In this document: piece after piece, positions 1 to 11,028 of the stretch
Numbering within the stretch: the first letter of the stretch is position 1
Layout of the letters: every line of letters begins with the position of its first letter
Assembly: GCA_020744425.1 (NCBI GenBank)
Contig: JAGMUV010000007.1
Location: 1,550,001 to 1,614,000 of the forward strand
From: Dactylonectria macrodidyma
Taxonomy: Eukaryota > Ascomycota > Sordariomycetes > Hypocreales > Nectriaceae
Direction: 5' to 3'
DNA length: 64,000 bases
Program-made: the position numbers and the translations under genes
The notes under the pieces: generated by a model
Database searches by the model: none
Seen by the model: only the letters and a program-made list of their open reading frames with translations
Told to the model about the DNA's origin: nothing

Positions 1-62
1 TCTCACCGTCGAGTCTCGCAGCTCTTCCCTCCCAGAGTCCCCCGCGAAGGGAAAGGCCTACA

Positions 63-3000
63 ATGTTTTCCGTTTTCTTCAGCCATACCGAGGCACACCG
101 ACCACAGGAGGTGATTGAAGTCGAACAAAGTGACTTTGATCACACACCAGCTCCGAGTCCTCGGCCATCTTTGTCACTGCTTCGTCGTTCCTCTGGAGAG
201 TCTCATGCAAAGGGTGAACACTCTGCGAAGCCACTGCTACGCCACCGACGCAATCGGCTCAAGAAAAAGGCCAGTGGCTCAACTATCCCGGACAAGATGA
301 TGAATCCACCGGCTCTTCGTCCAAATACAGAGATGTGCATATCTCGCAAAGATCCCAAAGAAAGAGTGCAACACGAAAACCAAGAGATACCTGCCTCTAG
401 GAGGGCGTCGATGGCAAGTAGCAAAGCTTCACCGCCTATTTCTCCTGGAAGTAAAGTGTTCACGCCCTCCTTACCTACGAAAGATCGAATTCGGCTAGAA
501 TCTCTATTACACTTGCATGATACGCATGCTCATGAGCACTTGTCAAGCATGGCTAGGTTAATCGGCATCTGCGACCCTGGTGATTCGGTACTGAAGGAGA
601 GCAAAACTGGGTTATACCTGAAAAGTGCATCCCTTCACCCAGACAACCCCCAAGGAAGAGACGACAAAGCGAATCAGCATCTACCTAGAGAAGAAATTGA
701 AACCGGATATTTTGAAGCAGCTAGTCCTTGGCACATGGTGGACAACGGCACCGAGCGGGCACACCCAGATTCCAACCACGATCCCATTCATCATCAAGGT
801 TGGCTCAAGCCTGAACACCTCGATACAAACACAAGTGATCCAGACAACTCCGATATTTCTCCTGATATGAATCAAGAAGTGGTTGCGTTATCCGCAGCCG
901 TAAAGAGACTTGAACATGGCGGAATGCGCCACGTTACTGATCGACGATACGACAAGCCGAAAGATCCATCTGTGTTCGAAACTCGAACCCCGATGATGGC
1001 AACAGACAAAACATCCTCACTCATGCACGCCAGGAACCACGTACAACCGCATACCGCTGGACAGCCTCCCCATTCTCCCCAGGCCCCAGAGCCACGCTGC
1101 ACCCCTTGCTCGATCCGGAGCTCTAAGAATCATCAGGCCTCGGGACATTGCCAAGATAGCCACGCCAAAACTCATGCTGAGGCTCACAGAACCTCGCCGT
1201 GTTCAAGTCATATCTGTGATTGTATACTGTCTGAAGAGAATCAAGATTACTTTGGACAAGTTGAGCGCCATTTGGAAGTTGACTCAGAGATCTCGCAAAG
1301 AGGTGAACATGGTCATGCGCAACGAGCGAGCCCGCGAACTTCGTCAGGTCGCAGTCAATCACTTGGTTCCCTCCTAGACTACAAGCGCACAACTCAGTGG
1401 CTCAAGGGGCTTATTCATACCCCAGAAGCTTACTGTACAAAGTTCACAGAAATTCCAACCAAAAAGGCGCCTGTCAAGATGCCATCTGATAGCGCTCAGC
1501 GTCCTTCCGAACCTGCGGAATCAAGCAGCACCACTCGTCGCCCGACCGGCAAGTCTGAATTAAAGATCGATGGACCATCCTTCAAACGAGCTGTTAGTGA
1601 TTTAGAAAGGCTCCTGAAAGATGCTCTAGATTTTGCATCCCACGTCGTGGATTACTCTAAGGCTTCAAAAAACGTCAGATGCGAGACAACATCAGCCACT
1701 ACGGACTCTGATCGCCACCCTGTCGCAGGCTATAGAGAACTTCTCAAGCGTTCTTTAGACGACGAGTCACCGCTTAGTGGCCATGGCAGCCCTAGAAATT
1801 TCTACGATATTGATATAAGTGAAAAGACTGTTCCTGTGCGGCCTGTATGCGGGCATGCCTCGACATTCTCTGGTCATGCTGATCGCCCCCGGCTGGCTGA
1901 GATTATCCAAAACTACTCTTTGGGGTGCGAAGATCTCTATACCACAACTCGTGGGACCCGACCGCGCTTTCGATCTCAACTTTCTGGATCTCTAGGACAG
2001 GAGACAGACACGGTCAGCGAAATGTCAAGCAATCGAGTTATGAAAGTGCCCCATAGTAAAGTCATCAACTATCAGCGTTTTTCAAAAGATGGAATTGATG
2101 GAAAGACCCTGGGAAAGAGATTGACGGGCAACTCTGCAATCGCCAATTCCAAGTTAAAGAAGCATGTTTTGCTAGAAGATTTTCCCCTAAAAAAGCGACC
2201 TGTCGGACCACAAGCTTCGACAGCCAGCCACGATGCTATTAATCGAGAAGCTCTACCCGGATGCGATGTCGCTGGTCGAAGGATGCGTCCCGAACACGGT
2301 ATCAGCTTGCGTCGCCGGTCACACGTCAGCTTGCGAAATGTCCAAGGATTCAACCTACCTAAGTCTCACAAGCGGCAACCGATTGCGAGGGATTGGTCGC
2401 CCAACCGCAAAAGATACGTCGCGACTGTTGCCTGTATGAGTACAGCGTTGATCGGTATACTACTGGGCATATACTCTGGCCTCGTTCCGTCCATACAGTA
2501 CTACATTGTCGATCAGTCTCATATCGCCATCCATGGAAATACAGGATGTTTTCTCGGCCTAGCCCTCCCAACATTCTTTCTTTGGCCACTGCCCCTGCTC
2601 CATGGCCGAAAGCCATACATCATGGGGAGCCTTACCCTCGCAATGCCTCTCTTATTCCCACAAGCACTTGCAGTCAACAGCCCTAGATTGAACAATGTTA
2701 CCTCATGGAGGGTGATGTTGATTGCCTCTCGAACTTTGATGGGGTGCTCGCTTGGATTTGCCAGCATGAACTTTCATTCAATCCTTACAGACATTTTTGG
2801 AGCCTCGTTGATGAGCAGCAATCCCCATCAAGAAGTGGTTGACCAGTTTGATGCAAGGAGACACGGGGGTGGTATGGGCGTTTGGCTGGGTATTTGGACT
2901 TGGTGCTGGATTGGATCTCTTGGCATAGGGTTTCTCATCGGCGCCTCGATCATTGACAAACACCCTCCAGCCTTGGGGTTCTATGTCAGCATTGCGTTGA

Positions 3001-4496
3001 TTGCAGTGGTACTGCTTCTGAACGTCGTCTGCCCCGAAGCCCGACGTTCCTCTTTTCGGCGATCTGTTGCGGAAGTTCGAACCGGTTCAGACATTTCATG
3101 TCGACTCGCGCGTGGGGAGGTGATGATGCATCGAGTCAAAACAGGGCCGAAGTGGTGGGGCAACGAAGTTTGGCATGGTGTCCTTCTTTCTGTCGAAATG
3201 TTGCGCCAACCTGGCTTCATTGTCATGGCCGCCTATGTCTCTTGGATATACGCCCAGGTCGTCCTTGTCATCGTCTTGTTGGGTTCTTTGGCTTCTCGGT
3301 TTTACCATCTGCGCTCCCCCTATGTCGGTCTCCATGTTGCTGCCATGGCTTTGGGAGCTTTGCTTGCTACCCCGTTCCAGAGTGCCAGCATCTTTTCAAG
3401 GTCTCGCCATTCTCAAGTCAATGCCAGTAGAGAGACTCTAGACCGAACAATTGCATGGTCGTCCCACTTGATTCGACGGACCATTTTCACAACGACATTG
3501 CCATTAGGAGCCGCTTGCTACGCTATTGTTTCCTCGGGACCTCCCATGAGCATAGGGGCCCCAACCTTCTTTGCGATGTGTATCGGGTTTCTCTCGTGTC
3601 TGGCTGTTGCTAAGTGCAATGGTGTAATCATGGAAGCTTTCGATACTTCAGACCTTTCGCCAGGGATGATCGGCAGGCAACGGGATGCATCTGGCCAAAT
3701 CCTAAAGAAGACAAATTACTCGTCATTCCCGCGAGTTACTTCTGCCTTTGCAATCATCCATACCTTTGCATTCATCCTCGCGGCTGGTTCAACCGCCCTT
3801 GGGGGTCACATCACTCGGACACTTGGCCAGCGAGTTGCCTCGGGCGTGGTAGCGGGCATTTTGTTCCTCTTTACAGTGCTGTTGTTTTTGGTACTCGTCC
3901 GCTTCAAGAATGTTCTCATCATCCCACGCTCAAAGTCGGCAGAGATGGAACGATTGACTCAAGCTCGCCGCAAGTCTACTCAGCGTCGGGCTTCGATGCC
4001 CAACGACTTGCGAGCCATGATGGAGGAGGATGTGGCCTGGTGGCCAGTCATGATGGGAAATCCAACCGGAAAGAATCGACGAGTCAATATGCTGGAACTC
4101 GGGTGCATGACGCGTTGGCAAGACATCCGGAGAAAGAACAAACTCATCGACGAGGGAGCTCACCTCAACAGATCTGCCTTGAATCAGGGGCTTGAAGCCT
4201 TAGATGCCGCATTGGAAGATCACATGGACGATCTCCGACGAGTCCAGGGTATGTTTTCAATGGGAAGTGGGAAAAACAAGCTCTCGAATCGATTCCGCCG
4301 CAGTGATCAGCGCAGTGATCACAGCAGCGGACAAACTCCAGATTTCGAACTGGACACGCTCGACTTCGGGCCGCCAGCAAGTGGCCCTTCTCATCCACGG
4401 GCATTTGACGAGCTCGAGTGCTTCATGGGGAAAACGGTGCAAGAGGAGAACGACGGCCAGCCTCAGGCTGGTCCAAGCAGCCACAGGAAGGACTAG
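63..4496 (+). CDS. MFS-type 12-helix membrane transporter with giant N-terminal extension
   Basis: Single uninterrupted reading frame of 1477 aa. Residues 1 to about 780 are hydrophilic, Ser/His/Arg-rich and look disordered. From about residue 786 I count twelve hydrophobic helices in two blocks of six. The loop after helix 2 reads HGRKPY, a version of MFS motif A, and the segment LAVAKCNGVIMEAFDTSD precedes the last two helices. About 150 charged residues follow as a cytoplasmic tail. The fold says major facilitator superfamily; the substrate cannot be read. The start is the first ATG seen, but the frame stays open upstream to base 3 with no stop, so the true N-terminus may lie before this window or be joined by an intron (an AG at 19-20 is possible). 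It converges on the CFEM-like gene. The family call is firm, the role unknown. Confidence 0.8.
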   Translation: MFSVFFSHTEAHRPQEVIEVEQSDFDHTPAPSPRPSLSLLRRSSGESHAKGEHSAKPLLRHRRNRLKKKASGSTIPDKMMNPPALRPNTEMCISRKDPKERVQHENQEIPASRRASMASSKASPPISPGSKVFTPSLPTKDRIRLESLLHLHDTHAHEHLSSMARLIGICDPGDSVLKESKTGLYLKSASLHPDNPQGRDDKANQHLPREEIETGYFEAASPWHMVDNGTERAHPDSNHDPIHHQGWLKPEHLDTNTSDPDNSDISPDMNQEVVALSAAVKRLEHGGMRHVTDRRYDKPKDPSVFETRTPMMATDKTSSLMHARNHVQPHTAGQPPHSPQAPEPRCTPCSIRSSKNHQASGHCQDSHAKTHAEAHRTSPCSSHICDCILSEENQDYFGQVERHLEVDSEISQRGEHGHAQRASPRTSSGRSQSLGSLLDYKRTTQWLKGLIHTPEAYCTKFTEIPTKKAPVKMPSDSAQRPSEPAESSSTTRRPTGKSELKIDGPSFKRAVSDLERLLKDALDFASHVVDYSKASKNVRCETTSATTDSDRHPVAGYRELLKRSLDDESPLSGHGSPRNFYDIDISEKTVPVRPVCGHASTFSGHADRPRLAEIIQNYSLGCEDLYTTTRGTRPRFRSQLSGSLGQETDTVSEMSSNRVMKVPHSKVINYQRFSKDGIDGKTLGKRLTGNSAIANSKLKKHVLLEDFPLKKRPVGPQASTASHDAINREALPGCDVAGRRMRPEHGISLRRRSHVSLRNVQGFNLPKSHKRQPIARDWSPNRKRYVATVACMSTALIGILLGIYSGLVPSIQYYIVDQSHIAIHGNTGCFLGLALPTFFLWPLPLLHGRKPYIMGSLTLAMPLLFPQALAVNSPRLNNVTSWRVMLIASRTLMGCSLGFASMNFHSILTDIFGASLMSSNPHQEVVDQFDARRHGGGMGVWLGIWTWCWIGSLGIGFLIGASIIDKHPPALGFYVSIALIAVVLLLNVVCPEARRSSFRRSVAEVRTGSDISCRLARGEVMMHRVKTGPKWWGNEVWHGVLLSVEMLRQPGFIVMAAYVSWIYAQVVLVIVLLGSLASRFYHLRSPYVGLHVAAMALGALLATPFQSASIFSRSRHSQVNASRETLDRTIAWSSHLIRRTIFTTTLPLGAACYAIVSSGPPMSIGAPTFFAMCIGFLSCLAVAKCNGVIMEAFDTSDLSPGMIGRQRDASGQILKKTNYSSFPRVTSAFAIIHTFAFILAAGSTALGGHITRTLGQRVASGVVAGILFLFTVLLFLVLVRFKNVLIIPRSKSAEMERLTQARRKSTQRRASMPNDLRAMMEEDVAWWPVMMGNPTGKNRRVNMLELGCMTRWQDIRRKNKLIDEGAHLNRSALNQGLEALDAALEDHMDDLRRVQGMFSMGSGKNKLSNRFRRSDQRSDHSSGQTPDFELDTLDFGPPASGPSHPRAFDELECFMGKTVQEENDGQPQAGPSSHRKD

Positions 4497-4791
4497 AGTC
4501 AGAAGGGGAGGTCCGTAAAATGCCATGAGACTTGAGGAAAATGCAATTGAATGACCTAGAATATGAATGTTGATAGAATACAAGAATGGTCTTTTTTCCA
4601 ACGCGTGCCAGTCCCTCCAAAGTAAATATGCAGTCTATGCTATCGTTCATTATAATTGTTGAATGCTATAGGTATTGTACAGACAGTCGTGAAACGCCCC
4701 AAAAAAAATCCAAAAAAATCCAAAAAAAATCATGTGGTATGTTGAAGATACATATGACAATGAAAAGTCATGAGCTCGTGCTTGCCTTCCT
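4497..4791. terminator. Shared 3' region of two convergent genes
   Basis: The transporter and the CFEM-like gene converge here with only 295 bp for both 3' ends. The stretch is AT-rich and holds an imperfect A-tract repeat at about 4698-4729 (three CC/TCC-A7 units). No canonical AATAAA was recognised; A-rich elements probably serve as poly(A) signals. Confidence 0.4.
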
Positions 4792-7700
4792 TTACTGCAC
4801 GTTCAAGAAGAGATCTTTTCCCCGTCGTGTGGGTGTTAACCGTGGCAACCAAGTCGGGGTCGCAGGTAGACTTGAGTCACGCCCTGATGTGGATTCATCT
4901 TGGGAGCTGCTATTATCAAGACGCCATTTTCCTCGAGCAGGATCTGTAGGAATGACCATGTTTGCTGCGCGGCCAGGTCCAAGACGCTTAGCCAGCAGAG
5001 ATGAGGCAGCGGAGGAGGAAGATTGGCCTGAGGTCCGAGCCGGGTCATGATCCGGGTTTGGCCTCCTAGGAGGATGGAGAGGATGCCACTGGTACTGGTC
5101 TAGGTCATCTCCTGGCTGACGCTGTGGCCGCTGCGGCCGTTGGTGCTGTTGGGACTGACGTAGTTGTTGCTGTGGTTGTGGCTGTTGTGACTGCTGGTAA
5201 TATGGACGCTGCATCTGCGGTTGTTGTTGATACTTTTGTTGCTGCTGTATTTGCTGTTGATACTGTTGGTATCTTTGTTGTTGTGTTTGCTGCGTTTGCT
5301 GCTGATGTGGTTGGTATTGATTTTGTGGCTGTGGTTGCCGCTGTGGTTGTTGTGGTTGTTGCAGACCTGGTTGGTATGGATGATACTGGCGTTGGGGTTG
5401 TGGTGGGGGTTGAGATTGCTGCTGCTGCTGCTGCTGATACTGGGGCTGATACGGTCGCTGTTGTTGGTTTTGATATTGAAACGGCCGTTGTACAGGTACT
5501 TGGTGAGGCTGAGTGACTGGTTGATTGGCGTTGGAGTCAGAGCGGCCATGTTGAGAAGGTTGACTGTTAGCCAGGGGCTGAGGGTACGTCGGCGCGAAGA
5601 AGAAAGCCGGTGCTCGAGACTTTGGTGGAGGGTCGGGGCCTTGCTCCTCCGGCTCGGGGGAGGGCTCGACCATTCTCATGGTAGGGGAGCCCGAGCGGTG
5701 CGCGGCCGGATTGGTAACCGGCTTTCTTCCAACCTTGGGCGCCCATCTAGAAGCCATACCAGGCACAGAGGGAGGTAGCATCATGCCCAATGTCGGACTG
5801 GGTTGCCCAGGTGGGTAGTATACCATCGGCCGTGTAGGCGGTGGTGCAGCTTTCTTATCGGCACCTGGCCTAACATTCAAGCCCTGGGCCATTGCTGCAC
5901 TGATACGCCTGGGATCACGAGTGGGGATCTTGGGATATGCCACTGGAGAGCGGCCAGTGCCCGATTGCGGCGACTCGACAACAGGTGAGAGGTTTCCTTG
6001 CGGCTCGAGCGGAGGCGACGGGTCAAGGGCGGAATCATTTGATGAGGTGCTGATGGTGGTGACATCACTGCTGCCAGAGGTACGGGCTCGGGTTAGGTTA
6101 CGGGTGAGCGAGCGGCGGTTCGAAGAGTTGCGACGTGTAATGGACTGGACCTGGATCGGAGCGCTGTACTGGGCCGGGAACGAAGGATTAGGAGGAGGCG
6201 GCGCACGAGGGCCCATAGGCCTCTGAAGTGAGTTGCTGGCTTGCCACGCCCCTGAGACGATCTCTGCAGGAGGTGCGAGAGACGTTTTAAGGGCTTCGGC
6301 TGAGAGTGGTGAGGCGATCTCGGCCGCCTTTCCTTTCGGGTCACCACCAGGCGGGATAATGACGTTGTCTTTAGGGGGCGGTTGCGGGACAGCATTCTGG
6401 GAACCTCCGGCCTGGGTGACACTTCTGGAATCACCAAGAACCCAGTTTCCGTACTGGTCAGCGACGTAATAAGTCCCCGCCGAGTGCGGTGTTGTTGGCG
6501 GCGGCCTCCAAACCTGGGCCGAAGGCGACATGGAGACCCGGCCATCGTCCTCGAACTCGGTCACTGTACTCTCACGCTGGTAATTCGATGAGGGCGCCGC
6601 AATAACTGTGTTTGATGTCTGTATTTGCAGTTTAGGAGGAGCTAGCGGAGGAGGCTTAGATTCCGTAGGTGATTTCATAGATGCCGATGGGCCGACTTCC
6701 AAGGGAGGTAGTCGAGGGGGGTTGTCCTGACGCGATGGCCCTCCATGGTGTTGGGGGCCTGGCCATTCGTCCTGGGGCAGCGGCGGGGAGGAGCCCTTCT
6801 TCGAAATGTTGAGAGGCAAAACTGGCAGCACGGGCTTGGCCGGGAGTAACCTGGACATTCGCCTCGACGTCGCAGTTAGGGGCGTAGCCCGACTATAAGC
6901 AGGAGATATCGCTAGGCCGATGGCGTCAGGCCTATATTTCGATCGTCGGTAGGATGCTGTAGGGCGGGCGTAAGCTGGCACTGGAGGCGGTGGGAAGGAA
7001 TCCAGGGGTGGCCGAATCTGGTGAGCAATCCAGGAGTTTGTTCTTTCGCTGTCCGAACGGTCGGGTTTGTAGCCCCAAGTGTCTCTCATGGGGAGGAAGC
7101 CGTTCTTGAGAGTAGGGTACTTCCTGCGGCGGTAATACCTCGCGATGACAATGGCTCCAATAGCCAGGCCAGCCGCCGCAAGAACACCAACAGAAATGCC
7201 AGCAACCTGATCACGGGAGAGAGATTTGTCTCCATCGTCATCGTCGGCTTTGTCACCATTACCACCTCCAGCCGCCGCAGCCGTGCTCGTGCTAGTCCCT
7301 GTTGCCGATTCGGTGGCTGTCGAAGACTGGTCGATTGTGGTCGGCAACGGGTTGATGGCGGTATCTGAGCTGAAGATCGGTGGAAACGATGAGGAAGTGG
7401 ACCTTATGGCAGTTGTCATTGACGTCGTTGTCGATCTGGTATGCATAGGAGGCGCAGACGATGTTTCCATAACCAATGTCGTGGGCAGCGAAGTGTAGGA
7501 TGATATTGTCATCGAAGTGATCGACGTTGTATACCTGGTCGACGTGTGCGTCTTGACGGGGGGGAAAGTAACGATGCCCCCGGACGTAGGTATGACGAGA
7601 GTCGCGGTGATGGTCTTGTGAGTAGGTTGAACGGCATCGGGCTGGTCGTCACACATGCCATATGCATTTTGAATGACGGTGTCTGTCATCTCATCAGCTC

Positions 7701-8048
7701 TGTAGTACACCATGGTTTTGTCGAGCGCAACGTACCACTTGCATCGATGTCCGAACAGAATCCAATCGACTTCTCCGCGATAATACATTGCAACGCACCC
7801 TCGCCGAGGGTGAACCCGCCGGCACCAACACGAGAGCACAGGCATTGCAATGTGGGATCGGGCATGCATCTTGAAGTGCCGTAGCTAACATACAGAAAAG
7901 AATTGAAACAATCCTCAGCACAGCTGGGGATGAAGTTGGAGATGGCGGTTGAAAGATTGTATGCCAATGTGGCGGTGGTGTATAATAGAGTGCTCAACCA
8001 TAGCGAAGCAAAGAAAGACGGCCTCTTGGCCATTCTATATGGAAACAT
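4792..8048 (-). CDS. CFEM-like cell-surface protein with one TM helix and polyQ cytoplasmic tail
   Basis: Two exons: 8048-7736 and 7682-4792, giving 1067 aa. The intron (7735-7683, 53 bp) has donor GTACGT, branch CTGAT and acceptor ACAG, and joins SDIDASG to DTVIQN. Residues about 1-30 form a signal peptide. Residues about 38-115 hold a CFEM-like cysteine pattern (CAEDC, then a CMPDPTLQCLC block, then two more Cys before the splice and one after). A Thr/Ser-rich stalk follows, then a helix at about 262-286 (AGISVGVLAAAGLAIGAIVI) ending in RYYRRRK, so the tail should face the cytoplasm. That tail, about 780 residues, is Pro/Ser-rich with polyglutamine at about 829-963. This layout matches fungal wall sensors (Wsc-like logic) more than a haem-scavenging CFEM protein. 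The sensor role is inference. Alternative start: Met6. Confidence 0.75.
5107..5510 (-). repeat. Polyglutamine/proline-coding CAG/CAA repeat tract
   Basis: On the plus strand this reads as TTG/CTG-rich sequence, including a pure CTG run near 5419-5436. In the minus-strand gene it codes a Gln-rich stretch interrupted by Pro, Tyr and Arg. CAA and CAG are mixed over most of the tract, which normally stabilises it, while the pure CTG run is the part most likely to vary in length between strains. Confidence 0.8.
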
Positions 8049-10173
8049 CTGACCGATGAAGAGTCAGTATCGGACATTGTTGGCTATGGTAAGTGGTCTC
8101 GGTTTGGTGAGGGAGACGAGAGGGGAGGCGTGAGGGCATTGGGATGAGGTTGTGTCGGCTCACCTATTGGGAGGGTATATTAATGGAGATGTCCAGCATC
8201 TCAGCATGATTCATCAACACTCATGGAAACAAAGGAAATGATCCAGGTCATGCAAATGCGATACGACGCTGTCAAGGGGAACGATTGGAGAACAAAACAC
8301 ACGAAACACAGACCCGAACACGGAACAAGGAAGAGAAGGGGACGGGGAAAGGAAAAAAGGGAGATGGATGAAGGAAGCTGACGGAGATGGAAGAGAGAGA
8401 GCACAAGAGGCGAAGGAAGGGCTGGAAATCCGGCCGCCTCCATGATGAAAAAGGGAAACGAGCAAGACGCTCGCAGCGGCCCAGCGCTTGCTGGGCCGTG
8501 AATTCATGACGCTGGCGGTTCGGGCCTGCATCTTGCAAGCCACGACCAAGCCATGACCCTTCAGCTGGAGCCGCCGAAGGGGATTCGAGTCGGTTGGTCC
8601 CGCAGCATGTTGGCCGGATGTTGGTGGTTCCAGTTCTATCAGGTTTGGGGGTGTGTCATAGCGGCACCCTCATCCCTAGGGGAAAGTCACCACAGGCTGG
8701 CAGTCTATTTTCGGGGGGACGAGGCAAACCTGCTGCAGCATCGCATCAAAGTCGCGAGCCGTCGCAGTCTAAGTGGGCGAGTCGAAAGCGGATAGAACGA
8801 GACCCCAGTCACCGCATTCGCGACCCCACGATGTTCAGTGCGGCGGTTACGTCGCGACATGAGTGGCTGACGCTGCTCGGAGCCTTAGGCGCCGCCGTAG
8901 ACGCGGGTGGGCCCGGCGCCAAAAGAGCTAAAACAGCCAACGGATTATCACGTGATGGTAATCCTCTGGACGTCGCCAGCCAATCATGCCCGGCCCCTAG
9001 CCACTTAAGCTTACAGAGGCCGCCTCCACGGCTTAGTCGTGCAGCTCGTTGAGATCTGCGACAACCCCCCTCCAAAAGATGCCAAAGAGGCCATCCTGGG
9101 AACAGCCCCTAATTACATTCCCTGCCAGTTTCGGGATGGGATGAAAGTCCGCAGCTTGTCTCGTTGTCGTGGTTGTGTCGTGCCCATTACACTTCTGCTG
9201 GCGGCCACCCTCTGCGGCCACCAACACCCAGCCAGGGCGAGGTCCGCTGGCCAAGGCTGGCAGCTCTGAGACTGGCCTGTTTCCGTACCCCCAGCTCTCT
9301 GCGAGATCTACGCGGTGGTGACCGGTCGCTGAGGCCTTGGCGGTGACAGCACAATCTTCTGATAGTCAATGAAGATGTAGCTCAACTCGCCTTGTCAGGG
9401 CGCCGGCTTGGGGCCAAGAGTTCCTCCGGCTCAGTCGCCGTCCCTTACGTAAGGCGTTCAAATCGTGCAAACTGTGAAAATTTCCCAAGGCTACTGATGT
9501 GATCCGGTTGTCTGAGGTGCATGAGCGGTAGATGAAGCTGCCTAAGGAGATTAACACATGCAATATCAGACCCTCCGCACCACGGCTCGTAGACTTGTCA
9601 CTCTCCGATCGTAACTTCAGCGAATAAGGCACAGTTGCCTGCAGGAAGCGCCACGATCCCCATGCGTGAGTGAGGCTCCCAGTCCCAAGTTCTCAGATCG
9701 GGTTACATTGCAATTCACACTACGACCCAAGGCTTCCCATGTCAGCGTCAAATGTTTCCGAGAAGCGTCATATGCTGGCAGTGCCTCAATTCTCTTTATC
9801 AAAAATCTAGATTCTTCGCCAAAGGGGCTCTATACCAGACTTGACCAGTTCCCGTTATCCTGCGTCGCAGTTCCATGGGTGTCTTGGCAGCCCCTCCCCC
9901 CCTTGGATGCTGAAGCCGGAAAAAAAGAAAACGTGCGGCAAAACGAAAAGCATCAATAATAGCCTCAGACGCCGGCGCCGACAAAACACCGACAACATAA
10001 TTAACACGCGTGCCGGGATGACTCGAGTTCAGAATGCCACAGATCCATCTCTTCCCTCCCCATTCGTATGAACCAAGGGGGCAGGGAAGCATACAAACCA
10101 ACGCAACCGCTGACCTCTTGTTTCAACCAATAAATGTTATGACGCACCAAATGTGCCTCTATCAGTGGTGCTC
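8049..10173. promoter_or_regulatory. Upstream region of the CFEM-like gene and 3' side of snf7
   Basis: No convincing gene. From about 8220 to 8450 the minus strand is strongly pyrimidine-rich, as expected for the leader of the CFEM-like gene. At 8947-8956 there is a 10-bp palindrome with a CACGTG core, and a CCAAT box starts at 8980. Short frames here (for example 8594-9052) show no domains or matching intron signals. The part next to snf7 (about 9900-10173) should hold its 3' UTR. Confidence 0.5.
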
Positions 10174-11028
10174 TCACATGGCCATCTCCGCCTGGAGCTT
10201 TCGAAGTTCAGCTTCCTCGTCGTCTTCCTCCTGGACTGCCGCCTTCTTGTTCGACATAGCTATAACAAAGTCAGTATCGATGTAAAATCATATTCATCAA
10301 GGTGCAACATACGCTCTGTGTTTGCCGGAGTAGGCATCTTGTGAACTGCATCTGACACGGGAACATTGCCCGTGTTCAACATCTGCTCGTCCAACTGCTC
10401 CTGTTGCAACTCTTCCAGCTCGTCCTCCAACTCTGCATCGTCGATATACTCGCCGAGCGAGGGGTTGACGATAGCGTTGACAATCTCCTCGCTGAGCGCA
10501 TTCTGTTCCCGCAGAGTCTCCCTATGGCCTGTATTAGTACATTTCTTTCCCCGTTGAGTACGCTAGCTTTTCGCATGACATACATCGTCTCGTCCACCTT
10601 CTCCGGCGTAAGCTTTCCGTGAATGGTCTTCATTGCCTGGCCCGCCTTCTCCATGGCCGCCAGCGTCTCCCGGTTGATATTTGCTGACTCGATCGCATTG
10701 ATCTGCTGCTCCAGGGTCCCGATTTGCCCCACAGTTTGCTCGAGCGAGTGCTCATGTGTCTTCTTACGCCTCAAAGCCGCCTTGGCCGCTATTATTCCGT
10801 CAGCTCAAGTACCCCGCGAGGTTCCCCTCCCACTCATCTGATCGTTCGCGTACCTGTCTTGTTTGTGCTAACATTCTTGCGAGCTACGGCGTCTTGTTCG
10901 TCAATCTGGTTCTGGAGGTGCTTCTCGCGTTTCTGCAGCATGTCAAGCTGCGAGCGCAGCCCTAGGATCGCATTCTTCGGGCTGTCCTTCTTCTTCTGCG
11001 CCGCGGCTCCGCCAAACCAGCCCCACAT
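10174..11028 (-). CDS. snf7: ESCRT-III subunit Snf7/Vps32
   Basis: Four exons: 11028-10854, 10788-10584, 10521-10313 and 10259-10174, giving 224 aa, the usual Snf7 length. Introns are 65, 62 and 53 bp with CTGAC/CTAAT/CTGAC branch sites. In the second intron the nearer CAG acceptor would cause an immediate stop, so the CATAG seven bases on is used. The N-terminus MWGWFGG is a hydrophobic membrane-inserting start; a basic coiled-coil helical hairpin follows (NKTAAKAALRRKK, then NRETLAAMEKAGQAMK). The acidic C-terminus with EEAELRKLQAEMAM is the MIM-type helix read by Vps4 and Bro1-family proteins. Snf7 polymers drive budding of vesicles into endosomes and sort ubiquitylated cargo; in fungi Snf7 also serves the Rim/Pal pH pathway. 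Identification is very secure. Confidence 0.95.

Noticed and set aside
3614..4195. 193-residue second-frame ORF inside the transporter gene.
   Set aside because: Overlaps the transmembrane-coding frame and shows no protein features of its own.
8594..9052. 152-residue plus-strand frame.
   Set aside because: No recognisable motif; crosses a CCAAT and E-box region more likely to be promoter.
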